Assembly: GCF_004001245.1 (NCBI RefSeq) | Contig: NZ_AP018724.1 | Coordinates: 2,596,501 to 2,660,500 of the forward strand | DNA length: 64,000 nt | Reading direction: 5' to 3' | Source: Sulfurivermis fontis | Lineage (GTDB): Bacteria > Pseudomonadota > Gammaproteobacteria > Thiohalomonadales > Thiohalomonadaceae | Part shown: piece after piece, positions 28,176-37,367 of the stretch | Layout: each line of letters opens with the position of its first letter | Numbering within the stretch: position 1 is the stretch's first letter | Position numbers and translations under genes: made by a program | The notes under the pieces: model-generated | The model's database searches: none | The model's input: only the letters and a program-made list of their open reading frames with translations | What the model was told of the DNA's origin: nothing

Positions 28176-28222
28176 TTGCTGAAAAACCGTTTCGTTCCGG
28201 AGCGAGAAGGCGTTTTCAGCAA
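28176..28222 (-). terminator. Inverted repeat downstream of the ClC gene
   Basis: TTGCTGAAAA (28176-28185) and TTTTCAGCAA (28213-28222) form a 10-bp stem just past the ClC stop on the minus strand. The stem is AT-rich, with A/T runs at its inner end; a terminator is the simplest reading. Confidence 0.45.
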
Positions 28223-28237
28223 TCCGCCATAGCACTG

Positions 28238-29977
28238 TCAGCGATAACGGTAGTTTTCCTCCACCGCCTCCCGCGTCAGCACGCCGTAGATGCGCTGGAT
28301 GAAGGGGGCCGTGGTGCGCTGCACGTAGAGCACCTCGGCTCGGGTGGATTGCAGAGTTTCCAGCGCCTCCTGCAGGGTGGCCTGCAGATGGATCGGCGCC
28401 AGGTCGCGGCGCCGCGCCGGGATGGCCATCAGGTCCAGGACTGGCGCTTCGCTTTCGCTCAGGGCGTGCGCCAGATCGGCGGCGGGCAGCAGGGTCAGCG
28501 GCCGCTCCTCGTCGCGCACCAGCAGCCAGCGCGGATTCTCCGCCAGCAGCCGCTCCGCCGCCGCCCGCTCCAACTGCGGCGCGCATTCGGCGAAGCTGCG
28601 CTCCATCACCGCGGCGACACCGACGCGGCGCAGCGACTGCGCCACCGGGTCGTTGCGGTAGTCGAGGCCGCGGGCGCGCATCAGCGCGAGATAGATGGAC
28701 TCCTGCCGGAACACCTCGCGCGCCACCAGATTGGCGATCACCACCGCCAGCATGCCGGGCAGGATGATGTTGGGGTTGCCGGTCAGCTCCAGCATCGCCA
28801 TCAGCGCCGCCAGCGGCGCCTGCAAGGTGGCGCTCATCATTGCCCCCATGCCCACCATGGCATAGAACCCCGGCGAGGATGCCTGCCCCGGATTGAGCAA
28901 GCCGCCCAGCACGCCGAGCGCCCCGCCGGCGGCGGCGCCGATCACCAGGGTCGGACCGATGAGGCCGCCGGGTAGGCCCAGCCCCAGGCCCAGCGTGGTC
29001 GCCAGCAACTTGAACACGGCGATGGCCAGCAGCAGGCCCAGCCCCACCTCGCCCAGCAGCATTGCATTCATGGTGTCGTAGCCCACGCCCATGATCTGCG
29101 GCACCGCCAGCGCCAGCAGCCCGACGATGGCACCGGCCAGGGTGGTGCGCAGCCACAGCGGCACCTTGGGCAACGCGGCGGAACTCGCGCGCAGCAGGCG
29201 GATGAAGGCCGCCGACAGCGTGCCCAGCACCAGGCCGATCACCACCAGCCAGGGCAACTCCCACAACGAATGCATCTCCAGCGCCGGCACGCTGAAGGCG
29301 GTGGCATCGCCGAACACCGCGCGGGTCAGTACCGCGCCGCTCACCGCCGCCAGGATCACCGGCGTGAAGCCGGCGATGGTGTACTCCATCATCACCACCT
29401 CCATGGCGAAGATGACCCCGGCGATGGGTGTGTTGAACGAGGCGGCGATCGCCGCCGCCGTGCCGCAGGCCACCAGGGTGCGGATGCTGTTGTTGGGCAG
29501 GCCGAGGCGCCGCCCCACCTGGCTGCCGGCGGCGGCGCCGAGATGGATACTCGGTCCCTCGCGGCCCACCGAATGGCCGCTCACCAGACAGATCGCCGCG
29601 CCGACGAACTGCGTCAGCAGATTGCGCAGCGGCAGATGGCCCTGGTGATAGCTCAGCCGCTCCATCACATGCACCACACCGACCATGCGCTGCGCCGGCG
29701 GCAAGGCCTGCAACAACAGGCCGACCACGAGGCCGCCCGCCGTCGCCACCGCCAGACGCAGCCACGGCTCGACCGTTTCGAATGACTCCGCCTGCCCCTC
29801 CGGCAGCCAGGCCACCTGGCCCAGATGGATGACCAGACGAAACGCGATGATCACCGCACCGGCCAGCAGGCCGCTCAGCAGCCCCAGCGCCGCCAGTTGC
29901 GGCAGCGCCTCCATGGCGGCGAGGCGCTCGCTCAGGCGATCGAGCCGGGCGCGCAGTGCCAGACGAAGATTGGTCAT
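28238..29977 (-). CDS. ClC-type chloride channel or H+/Cl- antiporter with CBS domains
   Basis: A 579-aa inner-membrane anion transporter. About ten hydrophobic segments span residues 25-430. The conserved gating motif is present as VGREGPSIHLGAAAG, with the glutamate that gates chloride. The later selectivity-region motif appears as GLPGGLIGPTLVIGAAAGG. The first motif (GSGIP in model ClCs) is not recognisable; the site reads VGVVHVMERLS. A cytoplasmic tail from about 445 has two CBS-like halves, which bind nucleotides in other ClCs. The start at 29977 (MTNLRLALRARL) is taken because the frame further upstream overlaps the preceding glycosyltransferase gene and is Arg/Cys-rich. Seven bases separate the two genes, so they are co-transcribed. 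Confidence 0.9.
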   Translation of the reverse strand: MTNLRLALRARLDRLSERLAAMEALPQLAALGLLSGLLAGAVIIAFRLVIHLGQVAWLPEGQAESFETVEPWLRLAVATAGGLVVGLLLQALPPAQRMVGVVHVMERLSYHQGHLPLRNLLTQFVGAAICLVSGHSVGREGPSIHLGAAAGSQVGRRLGLPNNSIRTLVACGTAAAIAASFNTPIAGVIFAMEVVMMEYTIAGFTPVILAAVSGAVLTRAVFGDATAFSVPALEMHSLWELPWLVVIGLVLGTLSAAFIRLLRASSAALPKVPLWLRTTLAGAIVGLLALAVPQIMGVGYDTMNAMLLGEVGLGLLLAIAVFKLLATTLGLGLGLPGGLIGPTLVIGAAAGGALGVLGGLLNPGQASSPGFYAMVGMGAMMSATLQAPLAALMAMLELTGNPNIILPGMLAVVIANLVAREVFRQESIYLALMRARGLDYRNDPVAQSLRRVGVAAVMERSFAECAPQLERAAAERLLAENPRWLLVRDEERPLTLLPAADLAHALSESEAPVLDLMAIPARRRDLAPIHLQATLQEALETLQSTRAEVLYVQRTTAPFIQRIYGVLTREAVEENYRYR

Positions 29978-29984
29978 GCGCCCA

Positions 29985-31058
29985 TTATGACAGACGCGCC
30001 CGCAGCAGTGCCGCCGCCTGCAGTACGCCGCTGGCGGCGCAGGCCGCCGGACGCGGCGGCTGCCACAGTGCCTGCAAACGCGGCAGGAATGCGCCGCGAT
30101 CGAATTCTTCGCGCGGCACCGCGGCACAGGGCACCTGCCGCTCCAGCCAGCGCACCAGCCACGGCTCCTCCGGCCAGTCCACCCGCGGCACATACAGCAG
30201 CGGCACCCCGGCGCAGGCCGCCTCGGCGAAGGTGCCGTAACCCGGCTTGGTCAACACGGCGTCGCACGAGGCCAGCACATCGGCAAACGGCAGGCCGAGC
30301 TCCTCCTGGATCAGCACATCGCCGCGCCGCGGCTGCCAGTCGCGCTGCATCACATAGCGCACACCCGGCGTCAGCGGCCAGCGTTCCAGCGGCGGGCGAA
30401 AGGCGATGCCGCCCATCACCACCAGCACCAGCCGCTCATCGGCGGCCAGTCCGCAACGCGCATCGATCTCCTCGCGCCGCGCGTTCCCCGTCAGCGCCAG
30501 CGGCCCGATGTCGTGCAGATTGTCGAGGCCGGGCATCGGCATCGCCGGCTCGGTGCGCAGAAACACGGCCGCACTGTTGTACGCCGCCAGCATCTGCGCG
30601 CGGATGCGTCCCGCCTCGGGCAGCGCGTGACAGTAATAGCCGTAGATATCCGCCCAGTTGAGGCAGCACATGGCCACGGCGGGAATACCGGCGCGCGCCG
30701 CCGCCGCCAGGGTGAGATAGGGAATGTCGGCCAGGATCAGATCCGGCGCCGCCTGCTCCAGCTCGCGCGCGACTGTTGCAACGCGCCGCTCCCAGTCGTG
30801 ATGGAACGCCGCATAGCGCGCCGCGCTCGCCCCCACGTCGACTTCCAGCGCATCGTGCATCACCATGCCGAAATCGTCCTCTGCCTGCTGGTGCACGAAC
30901 GGCCCGGCGATGCGCCGCGCCAGCACCTCCTGCGGCAGGCCGCAGCGCACGGTGAGTTGCAGTGCCGGCAGTTGTGCGCGCAGCGCATTCAGCACCGGCG
31001 CGGTCTGCGCGAGATGGCCATAGCCGTGGGCGGAGATGGCGGCGAGGAGATGGGGCAC
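29985..31058 (-). CDS. GT28/MurG-like glycosyltransferase
   Basis: A 357-aa protein with a GT-B-type fold, probably transferring a sugar from a nucleotide donor. The N-terminal acceptor-side signature SAHGYGHLAQTAPVLNALRA is at residues 9-28. The donor-side loop VLTKPGYGTFAEAACAGVPL is near 265-284 and is typical of MurG/UDP-glycosyltransferases. No signal peptide or membrane segment is present. The acceptor is unknown. It precedes the ClC gene by seven bases and follows the UPF0126 gene by 41, suggesting one minus-strand unit, although the products share no obvious pathway. Confidence 0.8.
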   Translation of the reverse strand: MPHLLAAISAHGYGHLAQTAPVLNALRAQLPALQLTVRCGLPQEVLARRIAGPFVHQQAEDDFGMVMHDALEVDVGASAARYAAFHHDWERRVATVARELEQAAPDLILADIPYLTLAAAARAGIPAVAMCCLNWADIYGYYCHALPEAGRIRAQMLAAYNSAAVFLRTEPAMPMPGLDNLHDIGPLALTGNARREEIDARCGLAADERLVLVVMGGIAFRPPLERWPLTPGVRYVMQRDWQPRRGDVLIQEELGLPFADVLASCDAVLTKPGYGTFAEAACAGVPLLYVPRVDWPEEPWLVRWLERQVPCAAVPREEFDRGAFLPRLQALWQPPRPAACAASGVLQAAALLRARLS

Positions 31059-31099
31059 GGGCGAGGTCTATCGGTAGGCGCGCGGCAGGGCAAACGACG

Positions 31100-31708
31100 T
31101 TACTGCGCCCTGCGGCATACGGGCAGATTCAGCCCCCAGCGGATCGCCAGCACGCGCAGCACCGCCACGACGACGATGCCGCTGGTGAAGGCCAGTGCCG
31201 GTGCAACCCCCAGGGATTGCAGCACGAGATACGCCACGATGCCGGCGATCGCCGCAGTGGCATAAATCTCCTTCTGCATGATGAGCGGGATCCGCGCCGT
31301 GACCACGTCGCGCAGCACGCCGCCGGTGACGCCGGTCATGGTGCCCATCAGCACCACGATCAGCGGTGAATACCCCGCCGCCAGGGTGAGCTTGGCGCCC
31401 GACAGGGCGAACAGCGCCAGGCCAAGGGCGTCGGCCACCAGAAAGCTCTTGCCCGGCGGCGGACGCAGACGCAGGTAGATGATGGTCGCCAGGGTGGCGG
31501 CGATGATGACGATCAGATACCAGGTGTCGACGATCCAGAAGATCGGATGCCGGTTCAGCAGCAGGTCGCGCAGGGTGCCGCCGCCGATGGCCGTCAGCGT
31601 CGCCACCATCAACACGCCGAGCAGGTCCAGCTCCCGATCCCGCGCCGCCAACACGCCGCTGGCGGCAAACACCGCCACACCGGCCAGATCCAGGTAATAC
31701 AACAACAC
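31100..31708 (-). CDS. UPF0126 (YadS/YicG-type) membrane protein
   Basis: A 202-aa polytopic inner-membrane protein made of two UPF0126 (Gly_transporter, PF03458) repeats. The paired signatures are ATLTAIGGGTLRDLLLNR near residue 35 and MTGVTGGVLRDVVTARIPL near 120. Six to seven hydrophobic helices are visible. The family is related in fold to TRIC cation channels, and glycine transport has been proposed for some members. Start: GTG at 31708 is preceded by GGAGG at five bases. The longer frame to 31840 adds 44 non-hydrophobic residues with no homology, so it is rejected. Confidence 0.88.
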   Translation of the reverse strand: MLLYYLDLAGVAVFAASGVLAARDRELDLLGVLMVATLTAIGGGTLRDLLLNRHPIFWIVDTWYLIVIIAATLATIIYLRLRPPPGKSFLVADALGLALFALSGAKLTLAAGYSPLIVVLMGTMTGVTGGVLRDVVTARIPLIMQKEIYATAAIAGIVAYLVLQSLGVAPALAFTSGIVVVAVLRVLAIRWGLNLPVCRRAQ

Positions 31709-31883
31709 GATGCCTCCGGAAGGAATGGATAGGGATGCTGCCGGCCGCTCCCCCGGGAGGGAGGCCGCGGCCATGTTCAGCACCCGAAAAAGGAATTGCT
31801 GGGTAACGTTGCGCCGCAAGCAGGCGCGCAAGCATAGCATTCCGCACGAAGGCGTTCTTCCCCCGGCGTGGCGCCGTAGCGTC

Positions 31884-32433
31884 CTACGCCCGCCAATGCG
31901 GCGGGGCGTTCAACACATCGGCACACCGCACCGTACCGCGCACCCGGCCGATGATGCCCGGCTTCAACTCCATCACCATCCAGGCGTCGTCATGCTCGGC
32001 GGGGATGGGATACGGCGCGGCCAGACCCAGCGCCCGCGCCGGACGGAATCCGAAGCGGGAATATATAGTCGGAATAGCCCAGGACGAAGACCAGATCGAC
32101 CCCCGCCGCTGCCAGCCATCGCAGCCCTTCCTTGACCAGGGCGCCGCCAACACCCTTGCCCTGCGCCTGCGGCAGAACCGCCAGCGGCGCGAGGACCTGG
32201 GCGGAAACATCCGGATCGGCCGGTTGAATCCCTACCGCGGTAAACAGCACATGGCCTACCACCTCGCCACCACGCTCAGCCACCAGCGAATACAGCGGCC
32301 TGGCCGTCGCATCAGCGAGCAAGCCCTCGACCAGGCCGACGATCTCCGGTCCCTCTGTGAGGCCGAAGGCCGTCGCATGGACCACCCGGACGGCAGCATG
32401 GTCATCTGCGGTAGCGAATCTGACGTTCACCAT
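31884..32433 (-). pseudogene. GNAT N-acetyltransferase (YhbS-like), frameshifted
   Basis: A YhbS-type acetyltransferase in two frames. The first part (MVNVRFATADDHAAVRVVHA to VDLVFVLGYSDY) contains the acetyl-CoA motif VLPQAQGKGVGGALVKEG. The second part (YSRFGFRPARALGLAAPYPI to NAPPHWRA) continues the family alignment in another frame and ends at 31884. The junction is at about 32061-32066, where the plus strand reads ATATATA; one extra base in this run explains the break. The uninterrupted first frame continues only as nonsense to 31990. The frameshift may be a mutation in a slippery dinucleotide run or a read error. Confidence 0.75.
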
Positions 32434-32785
32434 GGGATGTCTTTCATCACGATGGCCGCCCCCTGATATCAACCGGAGCCCTTGGTAGGTTGGCGCTGAC
32501 GCAGGAAGCCCAACGCATCGGCACGTGGCATGCCGGGCTTCGTTCCTCTGTCCTGCTAGTTCGGGGTCAGTAGTTCGGGGTCAGAGTAACGGAGTAGTTC
32601 GGTAGTTCGGGGTCAGAGTAAACGGAGTAGTTCGTAGTTCGGGGTCAGAGTAAAAACTCCAGCGGAGTAGTTCGGGGTCAGAGTAAAAACTCCCCGGACT
32701 CTCCAAGTAAAAATCCTCCAGTTGTTACTCTGACCCCGAACTACACGAACTACAGACCACTCGACAGGACGAATGAATGTTACGT

Positions 32786-32932
32786 TCAAGAAGATACCGG
32801 CTGATGCTTCAGGAAACATCGCTCAGACGTCATCCACACGCCAAGACCATAACTCGCCCCCGCCGCCATCCAGAGCAGCGACTGCCAGACCCAGTAATAA
32901 CCGGCCGGCTCTGCCCGATACGGCAAACCGAA
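32786..32932 (-). pseudogene. Truncated duplicate of the 98-aa membrane protein gene
   Basis: This segment is nearly identical to 33258-33404, 472 bases away, and encodes the last 48 or so residues of the small membrane protein (AGYYWVWQSLLWMAAG onward). It ends abruptly at 32932, where the repeat array resumes (CAGTAGTTCGGGG), so there is no start or N-terminal half. Only a few substitutions separate the copies, indicating recent duplication, probably by recombination between array units. Confidence 0.8.
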
Positions 32933-33257
32933 ACAGTAGTTCGGGGTCAGAGTAAAAACTCCCCAAGTAGTTCGGGGTCAGAGTAAAAACTCCCCAGGCA
33001 CTAGTTCGGGGTCAGAGTAAAAACTCCCCAGACTCTCGGCACTAGTTCGTAGTTCGGGGTCAGAGTAAAAACTCCTGTTGGAATGTAGTTCGGGGAGTAG
33101 TTCGGGGTCAGAGTAAAAACTCCCCGGACTCTCCAAGTAAAAATCCCCCAGTTGTTACTCTGACCCCGAACTAAAAATCCCCCAGTTGTTACTCTGACCC
33201 CGAACTACAGAACTACACGAACTACAGACCACTCGACAGGACGAATGAATGTTACGT

Positions 33258-33554
33258 TCAAGAAGATACCGGCTGATGCTTCAGGAAACATCGCTCAGAC
33301 GTCATCCACACGCCAAGACCATAACTCACCCCCGCCGCCATCCAGAGCAGCGACTGCCAGACCCAGTAATAACCGGCCGGCTCTGCCCGATACGGCAAAC
33401 CGAAATAAACCGGGGTGCACGCCATCACCAGGAACATGGGCAGCCCCCAGCGGATGACGCCATTGGAAACCACAAAACGCCATTTGCCCTGCCTGCGCGT
33501 TTCGCTCCAGGTCAGGTGGCGTCTTTCGGAGTAGTACCAGGAAAATTTTGGCAT
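33258..33554 (-). CDS. Small membrane protein of unknown function
   Basis: A 98-aa protein with a basic N-terminus (MPKFSWYYSERRHLTWSETR) and two hydrophobic segments (about residues 37-54 and 63-84), so probably a two-helix inner-membrane protein. No domain is recognised. AAGGAG lies only one base from the ATG, an unusually tight but strong ribosome site. It is enclosed by GGGGTCAGAGTAA units on both sides, and its 3' half is duplicated at 32786-32932. It may be cargo of the repeat array or simply its neighbour. Confidence 0.6.
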   Translation of the reverse strand: MPKFSWYYSERRHLTWSETRRQGKWRFVVSNGVIRWGLPMFLVMACTPVYFGLPYRAEPAGYYWVWQSLLWMAAGVSYGLGVWMTSERCFLKHQPVSS

Positions 33555-33641
33555 TGCATGCTCCTTATAACTTCGAACGCGTTGTTACTCTGACCCCGAA
33601 CTCCCTGCTGACCCCGAACTCCCTGACCCCGAACTCCTTAG

Positions 33642-33794
33642 GGAAGCTCTGAATAAGTTCAGAGCTTCCGCGGCACAGGGATGTGCCGCCATTTTTCAAC
33701 GACGATAAGTCGTTGAAAATTGAAGCCAAGCGCAAATCACACTTTTCGCTTGGCGTGGTCTGAGAAGTCCAGGATGGACTTATTCAGACCTTCC
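33642..33794 (-). mobile_element. MITE copy B, short form (153 bp), inverted
   Basis: Same family as the element at 26561 but in the opposite orientation and without the 52-bp block. The ends are GGAAGCTCTGAATAAGT and ACTTATTCAGACCTTCC. TTAG flanks both sides (33638-33641 and 33795-33798). The CATTTTTCAACGAC hairpin has an altered loop (GATAA) and one arm has lost a base. Confidence 0.8.
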
Positions 33795-33829
33795 TTAGCA
33801 CAGATACTGCCAAAGCCTCACGCCGCTGT

Positions 33830-33849
33830 CTGTAGGCATATGCCTACAG
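33830..33849. other. Perfect 20-bp palindrome
   Basis: CTGTAGGCATATGCCTACAG is fully self-complementary. Its core GGCATATGCC also occurs twice upstream of the copper-receptor gene (41427, 41447). It lies between the MITE and the 3' end of the sigma-54 activator gene, so it is either a protein-binding site or a terminator arm. Confidence 0.5.
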
Positions 33850-33879
33850 CGTCCTCTTCCGGCTTCCGCACTGTCGTGG

Positions 33880-33922
33880 AAAAAATTCCCCCTCCCGGCC
33901 TCCCCCACTGTCGTGGTGGAGG
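33880..33922 (-). terminator. Terminator of the sigma-54 activator gene
   Basis: CCTCCCCCAC (33899-33908) and GTGGTGGAGG (33913-33922) form a stem around TGTC. Read on the minus strand, a T run from the A6 at 33880-33885 follows after a short GC segment. It starts 15 bases past the stop codon. Confidence 0.55.
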
Positions 33923-33936
33923 AGTAGGCGGAGAGG

Positions 33937-35262
<1,326 letters not shown>

Positions 35263-35272
35263 GGGAATCTCC

Positions 35273-35291
35273 GCCAATTGCGTCAATTGGC
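35273..35291. promoter_or_regulatory. Palindromic operator-like site
   Basis: GCCAATTG-CGT-CAATTGGC is a perfect inverted repeat 11 bases upstream of the activator start codon and about 150 bases upstream of the cyd -24 element. That distance suits an upstream activator sequence for cyd combined with autoregulation. The binding protein is inferred, not shown. Confidence 0.5.
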
Positions 35292-35324
35292 ATGCAGTAT
35301 ATGTCACCTGCGGCACAGCACCCA

Positions 35325-35338
35325 TTGATTATTGTCAA
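35325..35338. promoter_or_regulatory. FNR/Anr-like box
   Basis: TTGAT-TATT-GTCAA differs from the FNR consensus TTGAT-N4-ATCAA by one base. It lies between the divergent activator gene and the cyd promoter; oxygen control of cyd genes by FNR-type proteins is well known. Confidence 0.45.
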
Positions 35339-35440
35339 TCAACCGGCTGCTTGATTCACATATTGGCAGTCGCATTATTTGACTTATGGCAATGAAAAAC
35401 CGGGCGATTTCCTGAACCGCCCCTGCCGCCTCTGCCCTGC

Positions 35441-35456
35441 TGGCACAGCCGTTGCT
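35441..35456 (+). promoter_or_regulatory. Sigma-54 promoter of the cyd operon
   Basis: TGGCAC (35441-35446), five bases, TTGCT (35452-35456): an exact -24/-12 element. Initiation is expected near 35467, 34 bases before cydP. A sigma-54 activator gene is divergently placed. Confidence 0.85.
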
Positions 35457-35500
35457 CTTACCGGGTGTGGCAACACGCTGCAAGCCGAGGGACAGCCGCC

Positions 35501-35683
35501 ATGTTTTCCAACCCGCTGGTACGCGAGATCGCCGTGGTGCTGGTGATCAAGCTGATCTTCATCTACGCGCTGTGGTTCGCCTTCTTCCGCCCGGGAGAGG
35601 TGCGTCCGCCGCTGGGGGAAGAACTCGGCCACGCCTTGCTGTTCTCCGGCCGCGCGCCGGAGCCGATTAAGCCCCAACCCTGA
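35501..35683 (+). CDS. cydP: Small subunit CydP of cytochrome bd oxidase
   Basis: A 60-aa single-helix membrane protein ([20 protein letters not shown], then a Phe/Trp-rich segment and [10 protein letters not shown]). This matches the CydP type found directly before cydA in many proteobacteria, with the NPLVREI N-terminus and one membrane helix at about 9-30. It starts 34 bases after the predicted sigma-54 transcription start and 13 bases before cydA. It is probably an accessory subunit of the oxidase; its exact role is not established here. Confidence 0.82.
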   Translation: MFSNPLVREIAVVLVIKLIFIYALWFAFFRPGEVRPPLGEELGHALLFSGRAPEPIKPQP

Positions 35684-35696
35684 GAGGAGATACGGC

Positions 35697-37307
35697 ATGC
35701 TTTCGGAAAGTGTCGTCGACCTGTCGCGGCTGCAGTTCGCAGCCACTGCGATGTATCACTTCATCTTCGTCCCGCTGACGCTGGGATTGTCCTTCCTGCT
35801 GGTGATCATGGAGTCGGTCTATGTCATGACCGGCAAGCCGATCTACAAGGACATGACCAAGTTCTGGGGCAAACTGTTCGGCATCAACTTCGCCCTCGGC
35901 GTCACCACCGGCATCACCATGGAGTTTCAGTTCGGCACCAACTGGGCCTACTACTCCCACTACGTCGGCGACATCTTCGGTGCGCCGCTGGCCATCGAGG
36001 GCCTGATGGCCTTCTTCCTGGAGTCCACCTTCATCGGTCTGTTCTTCTTCGGCTGGGAGCGGCTCACCAAACGCCAGCATCTGCTGGTCACCTTCCTCAC
36101 CGCGTTCGGCTCCAACATGTCGGCGCTGTGGATCCTGGTCGCCAACGGCTGGATGCAAAACCCGGTGGGCGCCGACTTCAGCTATGAAACCATGCGCATG
36201 GAGATGACCTCCTTCGCCGAGCTGCTGTTGAATCCCGTGGCGCAGGTGAAATTCGTACACACCGTGTCCGCCGGCTATGTCACCGGCGCCATGTTCGTGC
36301 TGGCGATCTCCGCCTGGTACATGCTGAAGAAACGCGATCTGGAATTCGCCCGCCGTTCCTTCGCCATCGCCGCCGCCTTCGGCCTCGCCTCGGCGCTCTC
36401 GGTGGTGGTGCTGGGCGACGAGTCCGGCTACGAGCTGGGCGACGTGCAAAAGGTGAAGCTGGCCGCCATCGAGGCGGAATGGGAGACCCATCCGGCCCCG
36501 GCCGCATTCACGCTGTTCGGCTTCCCCGATCAGGAGAATGAAACCACGCACGCCGCCATCAAGATCCCCTACGCGCTGGGCCTCATCGCCACCCGCTCCA
36601 CCGACGAGGAGGTCAAGGGCATCCGTGACCTCAAGGTCGAACACGAGGCGCGCATCCGCAACGGCATGGTGGCCTATGACCTGCTCACCAAACTGCGCGG
36701 CGGCCAGACCGACGACGCCACCAAGGCGGCCTTCGAGGCGGTGAAGAAGGATCTCGGCTACGGTCTGCTGCTGAAGAAGTACACGCCCGACGTGGTCGAT
36801 GCCACGGAGGAGCAGATCCGCCTGGCGGTGAACGACACCATTCCACGCGTCGCGCCGCTGTTCTGGAGCTTCCGCGTGATGGTGCTACTTGGCTTCTGGT
36901 TCATCGTGCTGTTCGCGCTCGCCTTCTGGTACTGCGCCAAGCGCACCGCCGGGCAGAAGCCCTGGCTGCTGCGGGCCGCGCTGTGGTCGTTGCCGCTGCC
37001 GTGGATCGCCAGCGAGGTGGGCTGGTTCGTCGCCGAGTACGGCCGCCAGCCCTGGTCCATCGGCGAGGTGTTGCCGACGCGCCTGTCCACTTCCGTATTG
37101 AGCGAAGGCGACCTGTGGTTCTCCCTCGCCGGCTTCATCGGCTTCTACACCCTGCTGCTGGTCGTCGAGATGTATCTGATGTTCAAGTACGCCCGCCTCG
37201 GCCCGTCGAGCCTGGGCACCGGGAAATACCATTTTGAAAGCAAGGCAATCCAACGCAAAGACGCCGACAGCGCCAAGGACGCAAAGTTGGCCGATGCGAT
37301 CTCTTGA
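35697..37307 (+). CDS. cydA: Cytochrome bd ubiquinol oxidase subunit I
   Basis: A 536-aa membrane subunit carrying hemes b558, b595 and d; it oxidises quinol and reduces oxygen at high affinity. Family landmarks are [13 protein letters not shown] (heme ligand His near residue 19), [18 protein letters not shown] and [12 protein letters not shown] (His near 185). The quinol-binding Q-loop is of the long type (about residues 260-380). The last conserved segment is [23 protein letters not shown]. The following 22 residues ([20 protein letters not shown] and two more) are encoded largely by the left arm of a 36-nt inverted repeat (37251-37286), so the tail appears to be repeat-derived. GAGAGGAG precedes the start. 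Confidence 0.96.
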   Translation: MLSESVVDLSRLQFAATAMYHFIFVPLTLGLSFLLVIMESVYVMTGKPIYKDMTKFWGKLFGINFALGVTTGITMEFQFGTNWAYYSHYVGDIFGAPLAIEGLMAFFLESTFIGLFFFGWERLTKRQHLLVTFLTAFGSNMSALWILVANGWMQNPVGADFSYETMRMEMTSFAELLLNPVAQVKFVHTVSAGYVTGAMFVLAISAWYMLKKRDLEFARRSFAIAAAFGLASALSVVVLGDESGYELGDVQKVKLAAIEAEWETHPAPAAFTLFGFPDQENETTHAAIKIPYALGLIATRSTDEEVKGIRDLKVEHEARIRNGMVAYDLLTKLRGGQTDDATKAAFEAVKKDLGYGLLLKKYTPDVVDATEEQIRLAVNDTIPRVAPLFWSFRVMVLLGFWFIVLFALAFWYCAKRTAGQKPWLLRAALWSLPLPWIASEVGWFVAEYGRQPWSIGEVLPTRLSTSVLSEGDLWFSLAGFIGFYTLLLVVEMYLMFKYARLGPSSLGTGKYHFESKAIQRKDADSAKDAKLADAIS

Positions 37308-37352
37308 TCCAGACATCTTTGCGTTCTTCGCGTCCATTGCGTCTTTGCGTTG
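37251..37352. repeat. 36-nt inverted arms spanning the cydA end and the cydA-cydB spacer
   Basis: The left arm 37251-37286 (CAACGCAAAGACGCCGACAG...) and right arm 37317-37352 (ends GCGTCTTTGCGTTG) are near-complementary over 36 bases with a 30-base loop holding the cydA stop. The left arm lies inside cydA. A second pair of arms of the same family lies between cydB and cydX. Confidence 0.75.
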
Positions 37353-37367
37353 AAAGGGGTTTATAAA

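Larger units (their letters stand above)
32559..33625. repeat. GGGGTCAGAGTAA repeat array
   Basis: The unit TTCGGGGTCAGAGTAA occurs nine times forward (near 32574, 32606, 32638, 32671, 32940, 32971, 33005, 33053, 33101) and four times inverted (32725, 33155, 33189, 33585), with partial copies at both edges. Many units carry AAACTCC after them. Inside the array, a block around 32686-32932 is repeated at about 33112-33404. Motifs of this sort are associated with REP-type elements near RAYT transposases in other gammaproteobacteria, but no such transposase is present here. Confidence 0.85.

Noticed and set aside
29978-30193. N-terminal extension of the ClC protein to 30193
   Set aside because: The added residues are Arg/Cys-rich antisense-like sequence overlapping the upstream glycosyltransferase gene; the ATG at 29977 fits the family.
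32559-33625. Possible CRISPR array
   Set aside because: Units are short, occur in both orientations, and spacers are variable in length and partly made of the same unit; no cas genes are present.
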